NCBI RefSeq assembly: GCF_031624395.1
Contig: NZ_JAMQON010000004.1
Location: forward strand, 364,988-428,987
Source of the DNA: Halomicroarcula saliterrae
GTDB lineage: Archaea; Halobacteriota; Halobacteria; Halobacteriales; Haloarculaceae
DNA length: 64,000 bases
Direction: 5' to 3'
A program made the position numbers and the translations under genes. A model generated the notes under the pieces. The model ran no database searches and had not been told where the DNA came from. It saw nothing but the letters and a program-made list of their open reading frames with translations. Each line of letters starts with the position of its first letter. Within the stretch, counting starts at the first letter, position 1. Below, in pieces: positions 35,775-44,505 of this stretch.

Positions 35775-36482
35775 ATGGACGGCGTCGTCCTGGCCGCGGG
35801 CGAGGGAACGCGAATGCGCCCGCTGACGGCCGACAGACCGAAGGCGCTCGTCGAGGTCGCCGGGAAGCCGCTGCTGGAGCACGCCCTCGATGCCCTGCTG
35901 TCGGTCGGCGTCGACCGCATCGCGGTCGTCGTCGGCTACCGGGGCGAGCAAATCGTCGACCGCTACGGCGACGGCTACCGCGACACGCCCATCGAACACG
36001 TCGAACAGGCCGACCAGCTGGGGACCGCCCACGCGCTCGAACAGGCGATACCCGTGGTCGAAGCGCCGTTCGTCGTGCTGCACGGCGACAACGTCTGCCG
36101 GGCGAACCTCGACGGTGTGGTCGCCCGACACCGCGAGACCGACGCGGCCGCGACGCTGCTGGTCGAATCCGTCTCCCGCGAACAGGCCCGGACGACCGGC
36201 GTCGTCGAGACCGACAGCGCCGGTCGCGTCACCGGACTGGTCGAGAAGCCAGACGAGCCGCCGTCGACGCTCGTAAATCGCGGGTTCTACGCGTTCGGGC
36301 CGGACATCGGGCCAGCGCTGTCTCGCATCGACCCCGCCCCTCGGGGCGAGTACGAGCTCGCCGACGCCATCGACAGCCTCCTGCGGCGGGGCCACCGCGT
36401 CGAGACGGTCGAGCTCGACGGCTGGTGTCACAACGTCAACGAGCCGGCCGACAGGGAACGAGTCACAGAGCGGCTGGAGTGA
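35775..36482 (+). CDS. sugar nucleotidyltransferase
   Basis: A 235-residue nucleotidyltransferase. The NTP-binding N-terminus is LAAGEGTRMRPLT with PKALVEVAGKPLL; HGDN (about residue 98) supplies the metal-binding Asp; VEKPDEPP and NRGFYAF follow. It transfers UMP or dTMP to a sugar 1-phosphate, feeding surface-glycan (N-glycosylation) synthesis. The closest pattern is AglF-like, but sugar and nucleotide cannot be assigned. There is no C-terminal left-handed helix. Confidence 0.88.
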   Translation: MDGVVLAAGEGTRMRPLTADRPKALVEVAGKPLLEHALDALLSVGVDRIAVVVGYRGEQIVDRYGDGYRDTPIEHVEQADQLGTAHALEQAIPVVEAPFVVLHGDNVCRANLDGVVARHRETDAAATLLVESVSREQARTTGVVETDSAGRVTGLVEKPDEPPSTLVNRGFYAFGPDIGPALSRIDPAPRGEYELADAIDSLLRRGHRVETVELDGWCHNVNEPADRERVTERLE

Positions 36483-36484
36483 GA

Positions 36485-37486
36485 TTACTGGGGCGTTGCC
36501 AGCAGGTCCCCGGGCAGGTCGCCCGGCAGCTCGTCGCGGTCGTGGGCCGCCTCGAAATCGGGGTCGGGCCCCATCGGAACGATACGCTTCGGGCTCACGT
36601 CCGGGTGGGTGGTGTAGTAGTGCTCCTTGATGTGGCTCATATCGACTGTCTCGGCCACGCCGGGCGTCTGGTACAGGTCGCGGAGGTACGGCCAGAGGTT
36701 GTCGTACTCGCGGATGAGCCGGTGGTTGCACATGAAGTGCGTGTGGTAGACCTCGTCGAACCGGACCAGCGTCGTGAACATACAGATGTCCGCCTCGGTC
36801 AGGCGGTCCCCGGCGAGGTAGCGCTGGTCTTCGAGCACGTCGTCCCAGTGGTCGAGCGCCTCGAACAGTTCGGAGACGGCCTCGTCGTAGGCCGACTGCG
36901 TGTCGGCGAAACCGGAGCGGTAGACGCCGTTGTTGATGGGCTCGTAGATGTCCTCGATGATGTGGTCGATATCGTCCTGATACCCCTCGGGGTAGAGGTC
37001 CACGTCGTGTTCCGCGACCGCGTCGAACTCGGTGTCGAGCATCCGGAGGATCTCCTTTGACTCGTTGTTGACGATGGTCTCTTCGCGCGTGTCCCAGAGA
37101 ACGGGGACCGTCACGCGGCCAGTCATGTCGGGGTCGGCCTCGGCGTACAGCTCCCGGAGGTAGTCCGACCCGTACAGCGAGTCCTCGGTACAGCCCGCTT
37201 TCTCGGGCGTGAACTGCCAGCCGCCGTCCCCCCGGTAGGGGTCGACGACGTCGACGCTGATGGCGTCTTCGAGCCCCTTCAGCGCTCGGACGAGCAACGT
37301 CCGGTGGGCCCACGGACACGCGAGCGAGACGTACAGGTGGTAGCGGCCGGCCTCGGGCTGGAAGCGGGCGTCGGGGTCGTCCTCGATACGGTTCCGGAAA
37401 CTGGTCTCCTGTCTGTCGAACTCGCCGTCCTCGTTCGTGCTCTGATAGGCGTCTGTGCGCCACTCGCCGTCGACTAACATGTTCAT
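36485..37486 (-). CDS. glutathionyl-hydroquinone reductase-type protein (GST family)
   Basis: A 333-residue protein of the ECM4/YqjG family. The catalytic Cys lies in [10 protein letters not shown] (about residue 57), followed by the thioredoxin-like domain with TVPVLWDT and an all-helical C-terminal domain with [20 protein letters not shown]. Haloarchaea use gamma-glutamylcysteine rather than glutathione, so the thiol cofactor is probably different. The start is set at MNMLVDGEW (37486). Confidence 0.88.
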   Translation of the reverse strand: MNMLVDGEWRTDAYQSTNEDGEFDRQETSFRNRIEDDPDARFQPEAGRYHLYVSLACPWAHRTLLVRALKGLEDAISVDVVDPYRGDGGWQFTPEKAGCTEDSLYGSDYLRELYAEADPDMTGRVTVPVLWDTREETIVNNESKEILRMLDTEFDAVAEHDVDLYPEGYQDDIDHIIEDIYEPINNGVYRSGFADTQSAYDEAVSELFEALDHWDDVLEDQRYLAGDRLTEADICMFTTLVRFDEVYHTHFMCNHRLIREYDNLWPYLRDLYQTPGVAETVDMSHIKEHYYTTHPDVSPKRIVPMGPDPDFEAAHDRDELPGDLPGDLLATPQ

Positions 37487-37607
37487 GGTACCGCTGGTTG
37501 GCGCTCGACCGGCATAAACACCCAAGCGAGGTTACACGCGTGTCACCGCCCGTGTCGGGCCGGTCGCGGTGTGTGCCACCTCGGCGCACCCGAGCGGCCC
37601 CCATCGA

Positions 37608-37622
37608 AGCCCTTATTGGGGC
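37608..37622 (+). promoter_or_regulatory. putative promoter of the L10e gene
   Basis: GCCCTTATTGGGG with a TATA-like CTTATT lies about 35-40 nt before the ATG at 37652, in keeping with a short leader. Assigned by position only. Confidence 0.4.
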
Positions 37623-37651
37623 GCTCGGCCACGTCTCGACCAAGAGTACCT

Positions 37652-38185
37652 ATGTCCGACAAACCTGCCTCGATGTACCGGGACATCGACAAGCCGTCCT
37701 ACACCCGGCGCGAGTACATCACGGGCATCCCCGGTTCGAAGATCGCACAGCACGAGATGGGTCGCAAGACCAAAGACAAGGGCGAGTACCCCGTCCAGAT
37801 CTCCCTCATCGTCGAGGAGTCGGTCCAGCTCCGACACGGCTCGCTGGAGGCCTCGCGCCTCTCCGCGAACCGCCACCTCATCAAGACCATCGGCGAGGAG
37901 GGCGACTACCGCATGACCCTGCGGAAGTTCCCCCACCAGGTCCTGCGAGAGAACAAGCAGGCGACCGGTGCCGGGGCCGACCGTGTCTCCGACGGGATGC
38001 GCGCCGCCTTCGGGAAGATCGTCGGCACCGCCGCCCGGATGAACGCCGGCGAGCAGCTGTTCACCGCCTACTGCAACGTCGAGGACGCCGAGCACGTCAA
38101 GGAGGCGTTCCGCCGTGCCTACAACAAGATCACGCCCTCCTGTCGCATCAAGGTCGAGCGCGGCGAAGAGCTGCTTATTTCTTAG
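37652..38185 (+). CDS. rpl10e: 50S ribosomal protein L10e (uL16 family)
   Basis: A 177-residue archaeal L10e/uL16: residues 1-30 match the archaeal start ([21 protein letters not shown]), with [18 protein letters not shown] and [13 protein letters not shown]. It is a large-subunit protein at the A-site/GTPase-centre side. The start is fixed by MSDKPASMY. The stop codon runs straight into structured repeat copy C. Confidence 0.97.
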   Translation: MSDKPASMYRDIDKPSYTRREYITGIPGSKIAQHEMGRKTKDKGEYPVQISLIVEESVQLRHGSLEASRLSANRHLIKTIGEEGDYRMTLRKFPHQVLRENKQATGAGADRVSDGMRAAFGKIVGTAARMNAGEQLFTAYCNVEDAEHVKEAFRRAYNKITPSCRIKVERGEELLIS

Positions 38186-38300
38186 ACACCCACTTTTTGC
38201 ACCGTCGTTCGGTTGCGGGCCGACGGCCCGCAACCGGGGCAAAAACCTGGGAAAAATCGCGGCTTCACTTCCCGTCGCGCGGCGAAGCCGCGCGGTGGTC
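38186..38300 (+). repeat. two-hairpin structured 3'-end element, copy C
   Basis: From the L10e stop: CCCACTTTTTGCA, then a perfect 12-bp stem CGGTTGCGGGCC/GGCCCGCAACCG with a GAC loop, AAAAACCTGGGAAAAA, and a second stem CGCGCGGC/GCCGCGCG with loop GAA. This is the same framework as copies A and B, with different stem sequence but preserved pairing. A terminator or RNA-processing role is likely. Confidence 0.6.
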
Positions 38301-38617
38301 GGTTCGCCGCGGTGGAACCGGCGCGCTCTGCACGCCGGATACGCTTTACTCACAGACTTGTCTTCTGTCGCTACAGCCAGCCTGCCCTTCCCCGATTCGC
38401 GCGATGAAACGCGCTCACGGCCACAGCAGCCACTACCCGTATCTAGGACGCGTGTCGCTCGCAGATGCGAGCGACCGGGGAGGAGTGGTGGCCCTATCCG
38501 CGAGCGCGCTTCGTCGCGCTCGCGATAGCTGTCCCTGGCGGCCTTTCTGGCTGGTGCGAACGGCGCTGAAAGCACCGACACGAAATAGTATTCAGCTATC
38601 ACGACGAATCTCGGGAT
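38186..38617. other. intergenic region with several palindromes
   Basis: 432 bp between L10e and the small membrane gene. The first 115 bp is structured copy C. The rest has a CGCTCGCA/TGCGAGCG palindrome (about 38457-38475) and a GCGAGCGC/GCGCTCGC one (about 38500-38521), but no convincing coding frame. A possible box A for the gene at 38618 is ATAGTATTCAG near 38585. Confidence 0.6.
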
Positions 38618-38827
38618 ATGGCAATCAGACTGCTCCTCCTCGCGCTCGGTCTCGCGGAACTGCTCGCCCCGGAGAAAGTCGTCGACTTCTGGATGAATCT
38701 GGCGACGACGGAATCGGACGTGGAACTGCGGTCGTGGGTGTACACCGTCGCGCGCCTGGAGGGACTCGTCATCGTGCTGTGGGTGCTGGCTGCGGGACGG
38801 GGCGACACCACCGAGGCCGAAGCCTGA
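38618..38827 (+). CDS. small membrane protein, 69 residues
   Basis: Two hydrophobic segments, about residues 3-18 and 47-61 (GLVIVLWVLAAG), joined by an acidic loop with KVVDFWMNLAT. The pattern is common in haloarchaeal short conserved proteins. It starts at the ATG at 38618, just before the RimK-like gene. Function unknown. Confidence 0.65.
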   Translation: MAIRLLLLALGLAELLAPEKVVDFWMNLATTESDVELRSWVYTVARLEGLVIVLWVLAAGRGDTTEAEA

Positions 38828-38885
38828 CGGCATCCGGCGCGCGACCACAGCCTTCTATGCGGTGACGGTTCCAAGGGAGGAGCGA

Positions 38886-39758
38886 ATGCTACGCCTCGCG
38901 GTCGCCACGAACAGCGAGACCTACGAGCGGATGGGGGAGCCGCTGGCCGAGCGGGACATCGAGGTCGGCCACGTCGCCACCACCGAGCGAGCGATTCCCC
39001 TCGCCGAGAGCCCCTTTGCCGACTACGACGCCGGCTTCGTCTACCCGTCGCGGGTCATGGAGGGGGCGGTCGCCGACGCCTTCCTCGGCGTCCCGTGGGT
39101 CAACGACCGCGAGGCCGTCCTCCGGTCGCGAAACAAGGCGGACGTGCTGGCGCGCCTCGGTCGGGCCGACGTGCCGGTGCCCGAGACGGTCATGATATCG
39201 AACCCGGCCGACGAATCCGAGCTCGTCGCGGCCTTCGAGCGACTCGACGCGCCCGTCGTGGTCAAGCCCAACTCCACGACCCGCGGCGTCGGCGTGACGA
39301 CGGCCCACGACCTCGATTCCTTCCTGGGTATCGCGGACTATCTGGACCTCGTCCACGACTACCGGGCGACCGGCGACCAGTCCTTTCTCGTCCAGGAGTA
39401 TCTCCCCGGCGCGACCGACTACCGGGCGATGGTCGTCGACGGCGAGTACGTCGGTGCAGTCGAGCGACGGCTCCCGACGGCGGCCCGAGAGACCGGCCGC
39501 TGGAAACACAACGTCCACCGCGGTGCGGTCGCCGAGGGCGTCGAACTGCCCGCGGAACTCCGAGCACTGGCCGAACGGACCGCGGCAGTGCTCGACATCG
39601 ACTACCTGGGTGTGGACCTGCTCGTGAGCGACGAGCGAGCGGTCGTCAACGAGACGAACGCCCGCCCGACCATCGACAGCGCGACCAAGTACGAGGCGGG
39701 CTTTTGGGACGAGCTGGCGGGACTGATTCGGGAAACTGCGGGCCGGCCACGAGCGTAG
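38886..39758 (+). CDS. RimK-like ATP-grasp ligase
   Basis: A 290-residue ATP-grasp protein. The central APVVVKPNSTTRGVGV (about residues 118-134) binds ATP, the acidic Mg-binding site includes DLLVSDERAVVNETNARPTID near the end, and an N-terminal pre-ATP-grasp domain has PWVNDREAVL. The fold forms an amide between a carboxylate and an amine, as RimK does with glutamate; the substrate cannot be named. The stop lies inside structured repeat copy B, and its last 43 bp are duplicated downstream. Confidence 0.85.
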   Translation: MLRLAVATNSETYERMGEPLAERDIEVGHVATTERAIPLAESPFADYDAGFVYPSRVMEGAVADAFLGVPWVNDREAVLRSRNKADVLARLGRADVPVPETVMISNPADESELVAAFERLDAPVVVKPNSTTRGVGVTTAHDLDSFLGIADYLDLVHDYRATGDQSFLVQEYLPGATDYRAMVVDGEYVGAVERRLPTAARETGRWKHNVHRGAVAEGVELPAELRALAERTAAVLDIDYLGVDLLVSDERAVVNETNARPTIDSATKYEAGFWDELAGLIRETAGRPRA

Positions 39759-39893
39759 CGAGTGGCCGGTTTTTCGCCCACGTTTTTCCAGGAGTGGTGT
39801 CAAGAGCGAACGGAGTGAGCGGGACACCCGACGCTGAAAAAGGTGGTCTCGGGACGAGCTGGCGGGACTGATTCGGGAAACTGCGGGCCGGCC
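39706..39893. repeat. 43-bp direct duplication of the RimK-like gene 3' end
   Basis: GGGACGAGCTGGCGGGACTG and the following 23 bp are perfectly repeated at 39706-39748 and 39851-39893, 145 bp apart. The first copy is the coding end of the RimK-like gene; the second is non-coding. Structured repeat copy B lies between them. Confidence 0.9.
39743..39850 (-). repeat. two-hairpin structured 3'-end element, copy B
   Basis: Read on the minus strand: CCACCTTTTTCA, a GGTGTC/GACACC stem, AAAAACGTGGGCGAAAAA, then CCGGCCACTCG/CGAGTGGCCGG stem around CTACG. The CCACC-T5 arm is complementary to A5-CGTGG at 9 of 10 positions. It has the same architecture as copies A and C. It contains the end of the RimK-like gene and sits between that gene and the convergent membrane gene. 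Confidence 0.6.
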
Positions 39894-39918
39894 GCGTTGA
39901 TTCGGGAGACGGCGCAAC

Positions 39919-40782
39919 TCACCGTTCGCGTTTCGCGAGCAGCAAAAAGAGGAGCCCGAAGGTCACACAGAACGCCAGAATCCACAGCGCGATACCGGTC
40001 GGTAGGTCGACGAGCCACCAGAGCCCGGCGCCGAGGGCGAGCGTACCGACGCCGAAGGCGGCGAGCGTGACTGCGACCGCGGGATTGCCCGGGCGTGTGG
40101 GGGCGTCGGTCGACGCCGCGAGCGCGCGCTGGAACACCCCGTCGGCCTCGGTGGCGACGCTCGTCGGGAGCACGAACAGCCTCGGCGCACTGCCGTCGGT
40201 GCCCGGGGCGTAGGAGGGGATACAGACGGTAACAGAGCCGAGTCGGTGGCGTCGAAGCGCGGTCCAGTTTCGCATCTCGACGGCGAGCCCACCGGTGTAG
40301 TTGCGGTCCCGCTCGACGTACAGCGTCAGCGTCTCGGGGTCGATACGCCCGCGTGTCGCCAGCAGACCGGCGACCGGGAGCCCGACTCCCATGCAGACGC
40401 CAACGAGGACCACGATGCCGTAGTCGGCGAGTCGGAACGACCCGACGACTGCGACGAGTCCGACGAGGGCCGTGACAGCGACCCCGAGCGGGTCAAGCGC
40501 CCCGAGCCACGAGTCGTCCACGACACCGGAGCGCTGCTCGGGGTCGGTAAGCACCGGCCAGAGGTACAACAGCGAGACCGGCCCGCCGACGACGGCGAGC
40601 AGGAGCACCAGTACCAGCGCTTCGGGGTTCGAGAGCAGTTCGGGCAGCAGTGTGAGAAACAGCACCAGCCCGGAGAGAAGCAGGCCGAGTACCGGGAGAA
40701 TCGAGACGTAGAGGCAGTAGCGTGTGAGACGGCTGTTGGCTGGCCCCCGGTTCCACCTCAGTTCGGTGTCGAGGGTCCCCAC
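39919..40782 (-). CDS. membrane protein, 287 residues
   Basis: About seven hydrophobic segments in two blocks: residues 25-150 (four helices) and 230-285 (two). Between them is a soluble beta-rich domain (about 150-225) containing TLTLYVERDRNYTGGLAVEMRNWTALRRH. This suggests a PH-like or sensory cytoplasmic insertion. It starts at the ATG at 40782. Family not recognised. Confidence 0.7.
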   Translation of the reverse strand: MGTLDTELRWNRGPANSRLTRYCLYVSILPVLGLLLSGLVLFLTLLPELLSNPEALVLVLLLAVVGGPVSLLYLWPVLTDPEQRSGVVDDSWLGALDPLGVAVTALVGLVAVVGSFRLADYGIVVLVGVCMGVGLPVAGLLATRGRIDPETLTLYVERDRNYTGGLAVEMRNWTALRRHRLGSVTVCIPSYAPGTDGSAPRLFVLPTSVATEADGVFQRALAASTDAPTRPGNPAVAVTLAAFGVGTLALGAGLWWLVDLPTGIALWILAFCVTFGLLFLLLAKRER

Positions 40783-40793
40783 GTCCGGGGTCG

Positions 40794-41180
40794 CTACAGT
40801 TCGATATCGGCGGACTCGTCCTCACGGTCGAACGTGACTTCGAGGATACCGTTGTTGTAAGTCGCCGACGCGGAGTGTTCGTCGACGCGGCTGGGGAGCG
40901 TGAGCCGTTCGTGGTACTCCCGGTGGGTCGTGCCGGCGTCGATGGTGAGGACGTTGCCGTCGCATTTCAGGTCGATACCGTCTTTCTCGACACCGGGGAT
41001 ATCGGCGACGACACGGACCTCCTCGTCCGTCTCGTGGACATCGACGTGGAGGTCGCCACTCTCGGCGGCGGTGTCGCGGTCGATGTGAACGTCCCCTTCG
41101 GAGCCCATCATCTCGTCCATCATCCGCTCTATCTCCCGAAAGAATTCATCGAAGGGGTCGTCGTTGTCGTCCCGTCTCAT
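40794..41180 (-). CDS. Hsp20/alpha-crystallin small heat-shock protein
   Basis: A 128-residue small heat-shock protein with a short acidic N-terminal arm (MRRDDNDDPFDEFFREIERMM) and a core alpha-crystallin domain: LHVDVHETDEEVRVVADIPGVEKDGIDL, then RLTLPSRVD and YNNGILEVTF. It is a holdase that binds unfolding proteins. The ATG at 41180 is used; the long open frame upstream to 41468 is not protein-like. It is divergent from gap. Confidence 0.93.
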   Translation of the reverse strand: MRRDDNDDPFDEFFREIERMMDEMMGSEGDVHIDRDTAAESGDLHVDVHETDEEVRVVADIPGVEKDGIDLKCDGNVLTIDAGTTHREYHERLTLPSRVDEHSASATYNNGILEVTFDREDESADIEL

Positions 41181-41273
41181 CAGTAGCGGGTGGTATGTGC
41201 GACGGTCCCAAAAGCCTTCTGACGGACCCAGTTGCCAGAACCGTCCAGCGGGACGGCCAAAGCTGTGACAAAC

Positions 41274-41301
41274 AGCCGTATTTATAGGTAAAACGACGGC
41301 T
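41274..41301. promoter_or_regulatory. inverted repeat and TATA-like box between hsp20 and gap
   Basis: AGCCG (41274-41278) and CGGCT (41297-41301) flank a TATTTATAGG core, which read on the minus strand is CCTATAAATA, a strong box A for hsp20 with a leader of about 70-75 nt. A second box, CCCTTTACTCGG (about 41323-41334), is about 25-30 nt before the gap ATG. A regulator site is possible but unproven. Confidence 0.45.
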
Positions 41302-41355
41302 ATCTCGAAGTAACTCCGAAAACCCTTTACTCGGTAACAGTGCTTCTCTAGAGGA

Positions 41356-42363
41356 ATGAGTGACCCAGTTCGCGTCGGCCTGAACGGCTTTGGCCGTATC
41401 GGCCGGAACGTAATGCGTGCCTCGCTGGACAACGAAAACGTCGAAATCGTCGGTATCAACGACGTCATGGACGACGACGAGATCGACTACTTCGCCAAGT
41501 ACGACACGGTCATGGGCGAACTCCCCGGAGCCGGCGTCGAAGACGGCGTCCTGACCGTCGACGGCACGGAGTTCGAGGCGGGTGTCTTCCACGAGACAGA
41601 CCCGACCCAACTCCCGTGGGACGAGCTCGACGTCGACGTCGCCTTCGAGGCGACCGGCATCTTCCGTACCTACGAGGACGCCAGCCAGCACCTCGAAGCC
41701 GGTGCCGACAAGGTGCTCATCTCCGCGCCGCCGAAAGGCGACAAAGAGGTCAAGCAGATCGTCTACGGGGTCAACGAGGACGAGTACGACGGTGAGGACG
41801 TCGTCTCGAACGCCTCCTGTACCACGAACTCCATCACGCCGGTCGCGAAGGTGCTCGACGACGAGTTCGGCATCGTCTCCGGGCAGCTGACGACCGTCCA
41901 CGCCTACACCGGCTCCCAGAACCTGATGGACGGCCCCAACAGCAAGCCCCGGCGTCGCCGTGCCGCCGCCGAGAACATCATCCCGACCTCGACGGGCGCC
42001 GCACAGGCGACCACCGAGGTCCTCCCGCAGCTGGAGGGGAAACTCGACGGGATGGCGATTCGGGTCCCGGTCCCGAACGGCTCCATCACCGAGCTCGTCG
42101 TCGACCTCGAAGCTGACGTGACCGAGGAAGACGTCAACGCCGCGTTCGAGGAAGCCGCAGCCGGCGAGATGGAGGGCTCGCTGGGCGTCACCACCGAGCA
42201 GGTCGTCTCCTCGGACATCCTCGGTGACCCCTACTCCTCGCAGGTCGACCTCTCCTCGACGAACATCGTCAACGGCCTGACGAAGATCCTCACCTGGTAC
42301 GACAACGAGTACGGCTTCTCGTGTCGCATGCTCGACGTCGCCGAGTACATCACCGAAGAGTAA
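41356..42363 (+). CDS. gap: type I glyceraldehyde-3-phosphate dehydrogenase
   Basis: A 335-residue bacterial-type (class I) GAPDH, not the archaeal class II enzyme. It has NAD-binding VGLNGFGRIGRNVMRA, catalytic Cys in SNASCTTNS (about residue 155), and the conserved SSTNIVNG...WYDNEYGFSCR end. In haloarchaea this enzyme serves sugar breakdown and was acquired from bacteria. GAGG precedes the ATG by two bases. pgk follows after 114 nt, so the pair encodes two consecutive lower glycolysis steps. Confidence 0.97.
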   Translation: MSDPVRVGLNGFGRIGRNVMRASLDNENVEIVGINDVMDDDEIDYFAKYDTVMGELPGAGVEDGVLTVDGTEFEAGVFHETDPTQLPWDELDVDVAFEATGIFRTYEDASQHLEAGADKVLISAPPKGDKEVKQIVYGVNEDEYDGEDVVSNASCTTNSITPVAKVLDDEFGIVSGQLTTVHAYTGSQNLMDGPNSKPRRRRAAAENIIPTSTGAAQATTEVLPQLEGKLDGMAIRVPVPNGSITELVVDLEADVTEEDVNAAFEEAAAGEMEGSLGVTTEQVVSSDILGDPYSSQVDLSSTNIVNGLTKILTWYDNEYGFSCRMLDVAEYITEE

Positions 42364-42477
42364 GCCGCGGCGCCGACTGCGTTGTTTTCCCGCCGTCCGG
42401 GCCACAACTGTCGTATTTTGTCGTCGTCGGTCGCCGGACTCGGAAACGATTAAACGGACGGCGGCTGACTCTCACGT

Positions 42478-43686
42478 ATGACGTTCCAGACGCTCGACGA
42501 CCTCGACGACGGACAGCGCGTGCTCGTACGCCTCGACCTCAACTCCCCGGTCGAGGACGGCGAGGTACAGGACAACCGCCGCTTTGGCCGCCACGCGGCG
42601 ACCATCAGCGAGCTCGTCGACCGGGATTTCGCCGTGGCCGTCATGGCCCATCAGGGCCGACCGGGTGACGAGGACTTCGTCTCGCTCTCCCAGCACGCCG
42701 ACATCCTGGCCGACCACATCGACCACGACGTCGACCACGTCGCGGACACCTTCGGCGGCGAGGCTCTCGACGCCATCGACGCCCTCGAAGGCGGCGACGT
42801 GCTCGTCCTGGAGAACACCCGGATGGCCGACGGCGAACTGCCCGAGGAGGAGCCCGAGGTCAAGGCCGAGACGGAGTTCGTCCAGACGCTGGCCCCGGAG
42901 TTCGACGCCTACATCAACGACGCGTACTCGGCGGCCCACCGCTCGCACGCCTCGCTCGTGGGCTTCCCGCTCGTGATGGACGCCTACGCCGGCCGCGTCA
43001 TGGAGACCGAGTACCAGGCCAACACCGCCATCGCCGAGAAGGAGTTCGACGGGCAGGTGACGATGGCCATGGGCGGGACGAAGGCCACCGACGTCATCGG
43101 CGTCATCGACCACATCGGCGACAAGATAGACGACTTCGTCCTGGGCGGTATCGCCGGTCAGCTGTTCCTGCGGGCACAGGGCTACCCCATCGGCTACGAC
43201 GTCGGCGATATGGACCTCTTTACGACGCAGTGGGAGAACAACCAGGAGATTATCGAGGACATCCTCGAGGAACGGGGCGACCAGATCACGGTCGCACACG
43301 ACGTGGCCTACGGCGAGGACGGCGAGCGCGTCGAGGTCGACGTCGACGACGTCGACGAGAAGGGGCTGGGCATCATGGACATCGGCACCGACACCGCCGA
43401 AGACTACGCCGAACTGGCTCGCGAGTCCGACGCAGTCTTCGTGAAGGGCGCACTGGGCGTCTTCGAAGACGAGAAGTTCTCGACGGGCACCGTCACCGTT
43501 CTCGAGGCTGTCGCCGAGACGGACTGCTTCTCCGTCGTCGGCGGCGGCGACACCTCCCGCGCCATCACGATGTACGGAATGAGCGAGGACTCCTTCGACC
43601 ACGTCTCCATCGCCGGTGGCGCGTACATCCGCGCGCTCACGGGCGACGCCCTCATCGGCGTCGAAGTGCTGCAGAACGCTAACTGA
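42478..43686 (+). CDS. pgk: phosphoglycerate kinase
   Basis: A 402-residue two-domain kinase. It has RVLVRLDLNSPVEDGEV at the start, FGRHAAT and MAHQGRPGD in the N-domain, GGTKATDVI in the hinge region, and the C-terminal ATP-binding GGGDTSRAI. It transfers phosphate from 1,3-bisphosphoglycerate to ADP. It is cotranscribed or separately promoted downstream of gap (ATTAAACGG at about 42450 is a possible box A). Confidence 0.97.
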   Translation: MTFQTLDDLDDGQRVLVRLDLNSPVEDGEVQDNRRFGRHAATISELVDRDFAVAVMAHQGRPGDEDFVSLSQHADILADHIDHDVDHVADTFGGEALDAIDALEGGDVLVLENTRMADGELPEEEPEVKAETEFVQTLAPEFDAYINDAYSAAHRSHASLVGFPLVMDAYAGRVMETEYQANTAIAEKEFDGQVTMAMGGTKATDVIGVIDHIGDKIDDFVLGGIAGQLFLRAQGYPIGYDVGDMDLFTTQWENNQEIIEDILEERGDQITVAHDVAYGEDGERVEVDVDDVDEKGLGIMDIGTDTAEDYAELARESDAVFVKGALGVFEDEKFSTGTVTVLEAVAETDCFSVVGGGDTSRAITMYGMSEDSFDHVSIAGGAYIRALTGDALIGVEVLQNAN

Positions 43687-43734
43687 ACGTCGCTGGACAC
43701 CCGGCCACGCGGCTGTCGTCGGTGTGAACTCGTA

Positions 43735-43893
43735 TCAGTTGGAACCGCACCGCCGCGTCTCCGCGTGGCGGTGCGCCCAGTCGTCGTCGAGCTCCTCGAC
43801 GATGACCGACGGCCCGTCCCCGCACGGGCGGATCCGGGCGTGTCGTGCGATCCAGTCGTTGCCGTCGTCGGTTGCGGTCGGCCGCTGGGACAT
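43735..43893 (-). CDS. small uncharacterised protein, 52 residues
   Basis: From the ATG at 43893 a 52-codon frame reads MSQRPTATDDGNDWIARHARIRP, then CGDGPSVIVEELDDDWAHRHAETRRCGSN. The composition (Asp/Glu, no low-complexity run) looks coding. A box-A-like AAATTTATC sits about 25-32 nt upstream on the minus strand, the leaderless spacing used in haloarchaea. Two Cys residues lie near positions 24 and 49. I do not recognise a family. Confidence 0.5.
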   Translation of the reverse strand: MSQRPTATDDGNDWIARHARIRPCGDGPSVIVEELDDDWAHRHAETRRCGSN

Positions 43894-44034
43894 ACACCGC
43901 GGTACGGCGGATGGCGATAAATTTCTTCCGGCAATAATTGCGATATACTCACTCAGAAACGAGTGAGTGTCGGAAACAATCTCCGGTACCGCCCCGGCGA
44001 ACAGTTATAGCCGACTGACATGTACTAGCATACC

Positions 44035-44463
44035 ATGGCAGCGACAGCTCTCGCGAGTACGGCGCTGATGGGGGTACTGGTGGTCGGGGTCGTGAGCTGG
44101 CTCGCGTGGCGGCAGGGCTGGTACCACTACGCGCCGAGCGTGACGGGGCTCGCAGTGGGACCCCGGGAGGCGGACACCCGGCTCTCGGAGGACCCGCGGG
44201 CGCTCGCCGTCACGTTCGCGGTGCTCCTCGTCGGCGCCGTCGGCGGCGTGGTCGCCTACATCGCCGGTCCCGTCGACCAGCAGCCGATGGTCGGGACGGC
44301 CGTCGCGCTGGCCACGGGCGGGGTGCTCGCCGGCTATCTCCTCTTTGGCGTCTACAGTGCGGCGCTGAGTCGGGGACACCCGCGGTCGCTGGCGGTCGCC
44401 GAGTCCGCGACGGTCGCCGGCGCGCTGTTTCTGGTCGCGGTGACCGCACAGCTCGTCGGTTGA
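44035..44463 (+). CDS. membrane protein next to the cytochrome oxidase genes
   Basis: A 142-residue protein with four hydrophobic helices (about residues 8-25, 57-80, 86-106 and 118-140) and the loop RQGWYHYAPSVTGLAVG, which repeats in haloarchaeal proteins encoded beside terminal oxidases. It starts at the ATG at 44035 and converges on the oxidase operon. A role in oxidase assembly or as an accessory subunit is a context-based guess. Confidence 0.65.
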   Translation: MAATALASTALMGVLVVGVVSWLAWRQGWYHYAPSVTGLAVGPREADTRLSEDPRALAVTFAVLLVGAVGGVVAYIAGPVDQQPMVGTAVALATGGVLAGYLLFGVYSAALSRGHPRSLAVAESATVAGALFLVAVTAQLVG

Positions 44464-44505
44464 CCTGCGGGCTACACTACCGAATTCCCCGGCTGTGTTG
44501 CCGGG

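Noticed and set aside
43404-43952. 182-codon minus-strand frame overlapping the pgk end
   Set aside because: Composition (Ser/Thr/Arg) is that of a shadow. The real minus-strand gene candidate is the 52-codon frame at 43735-43893.
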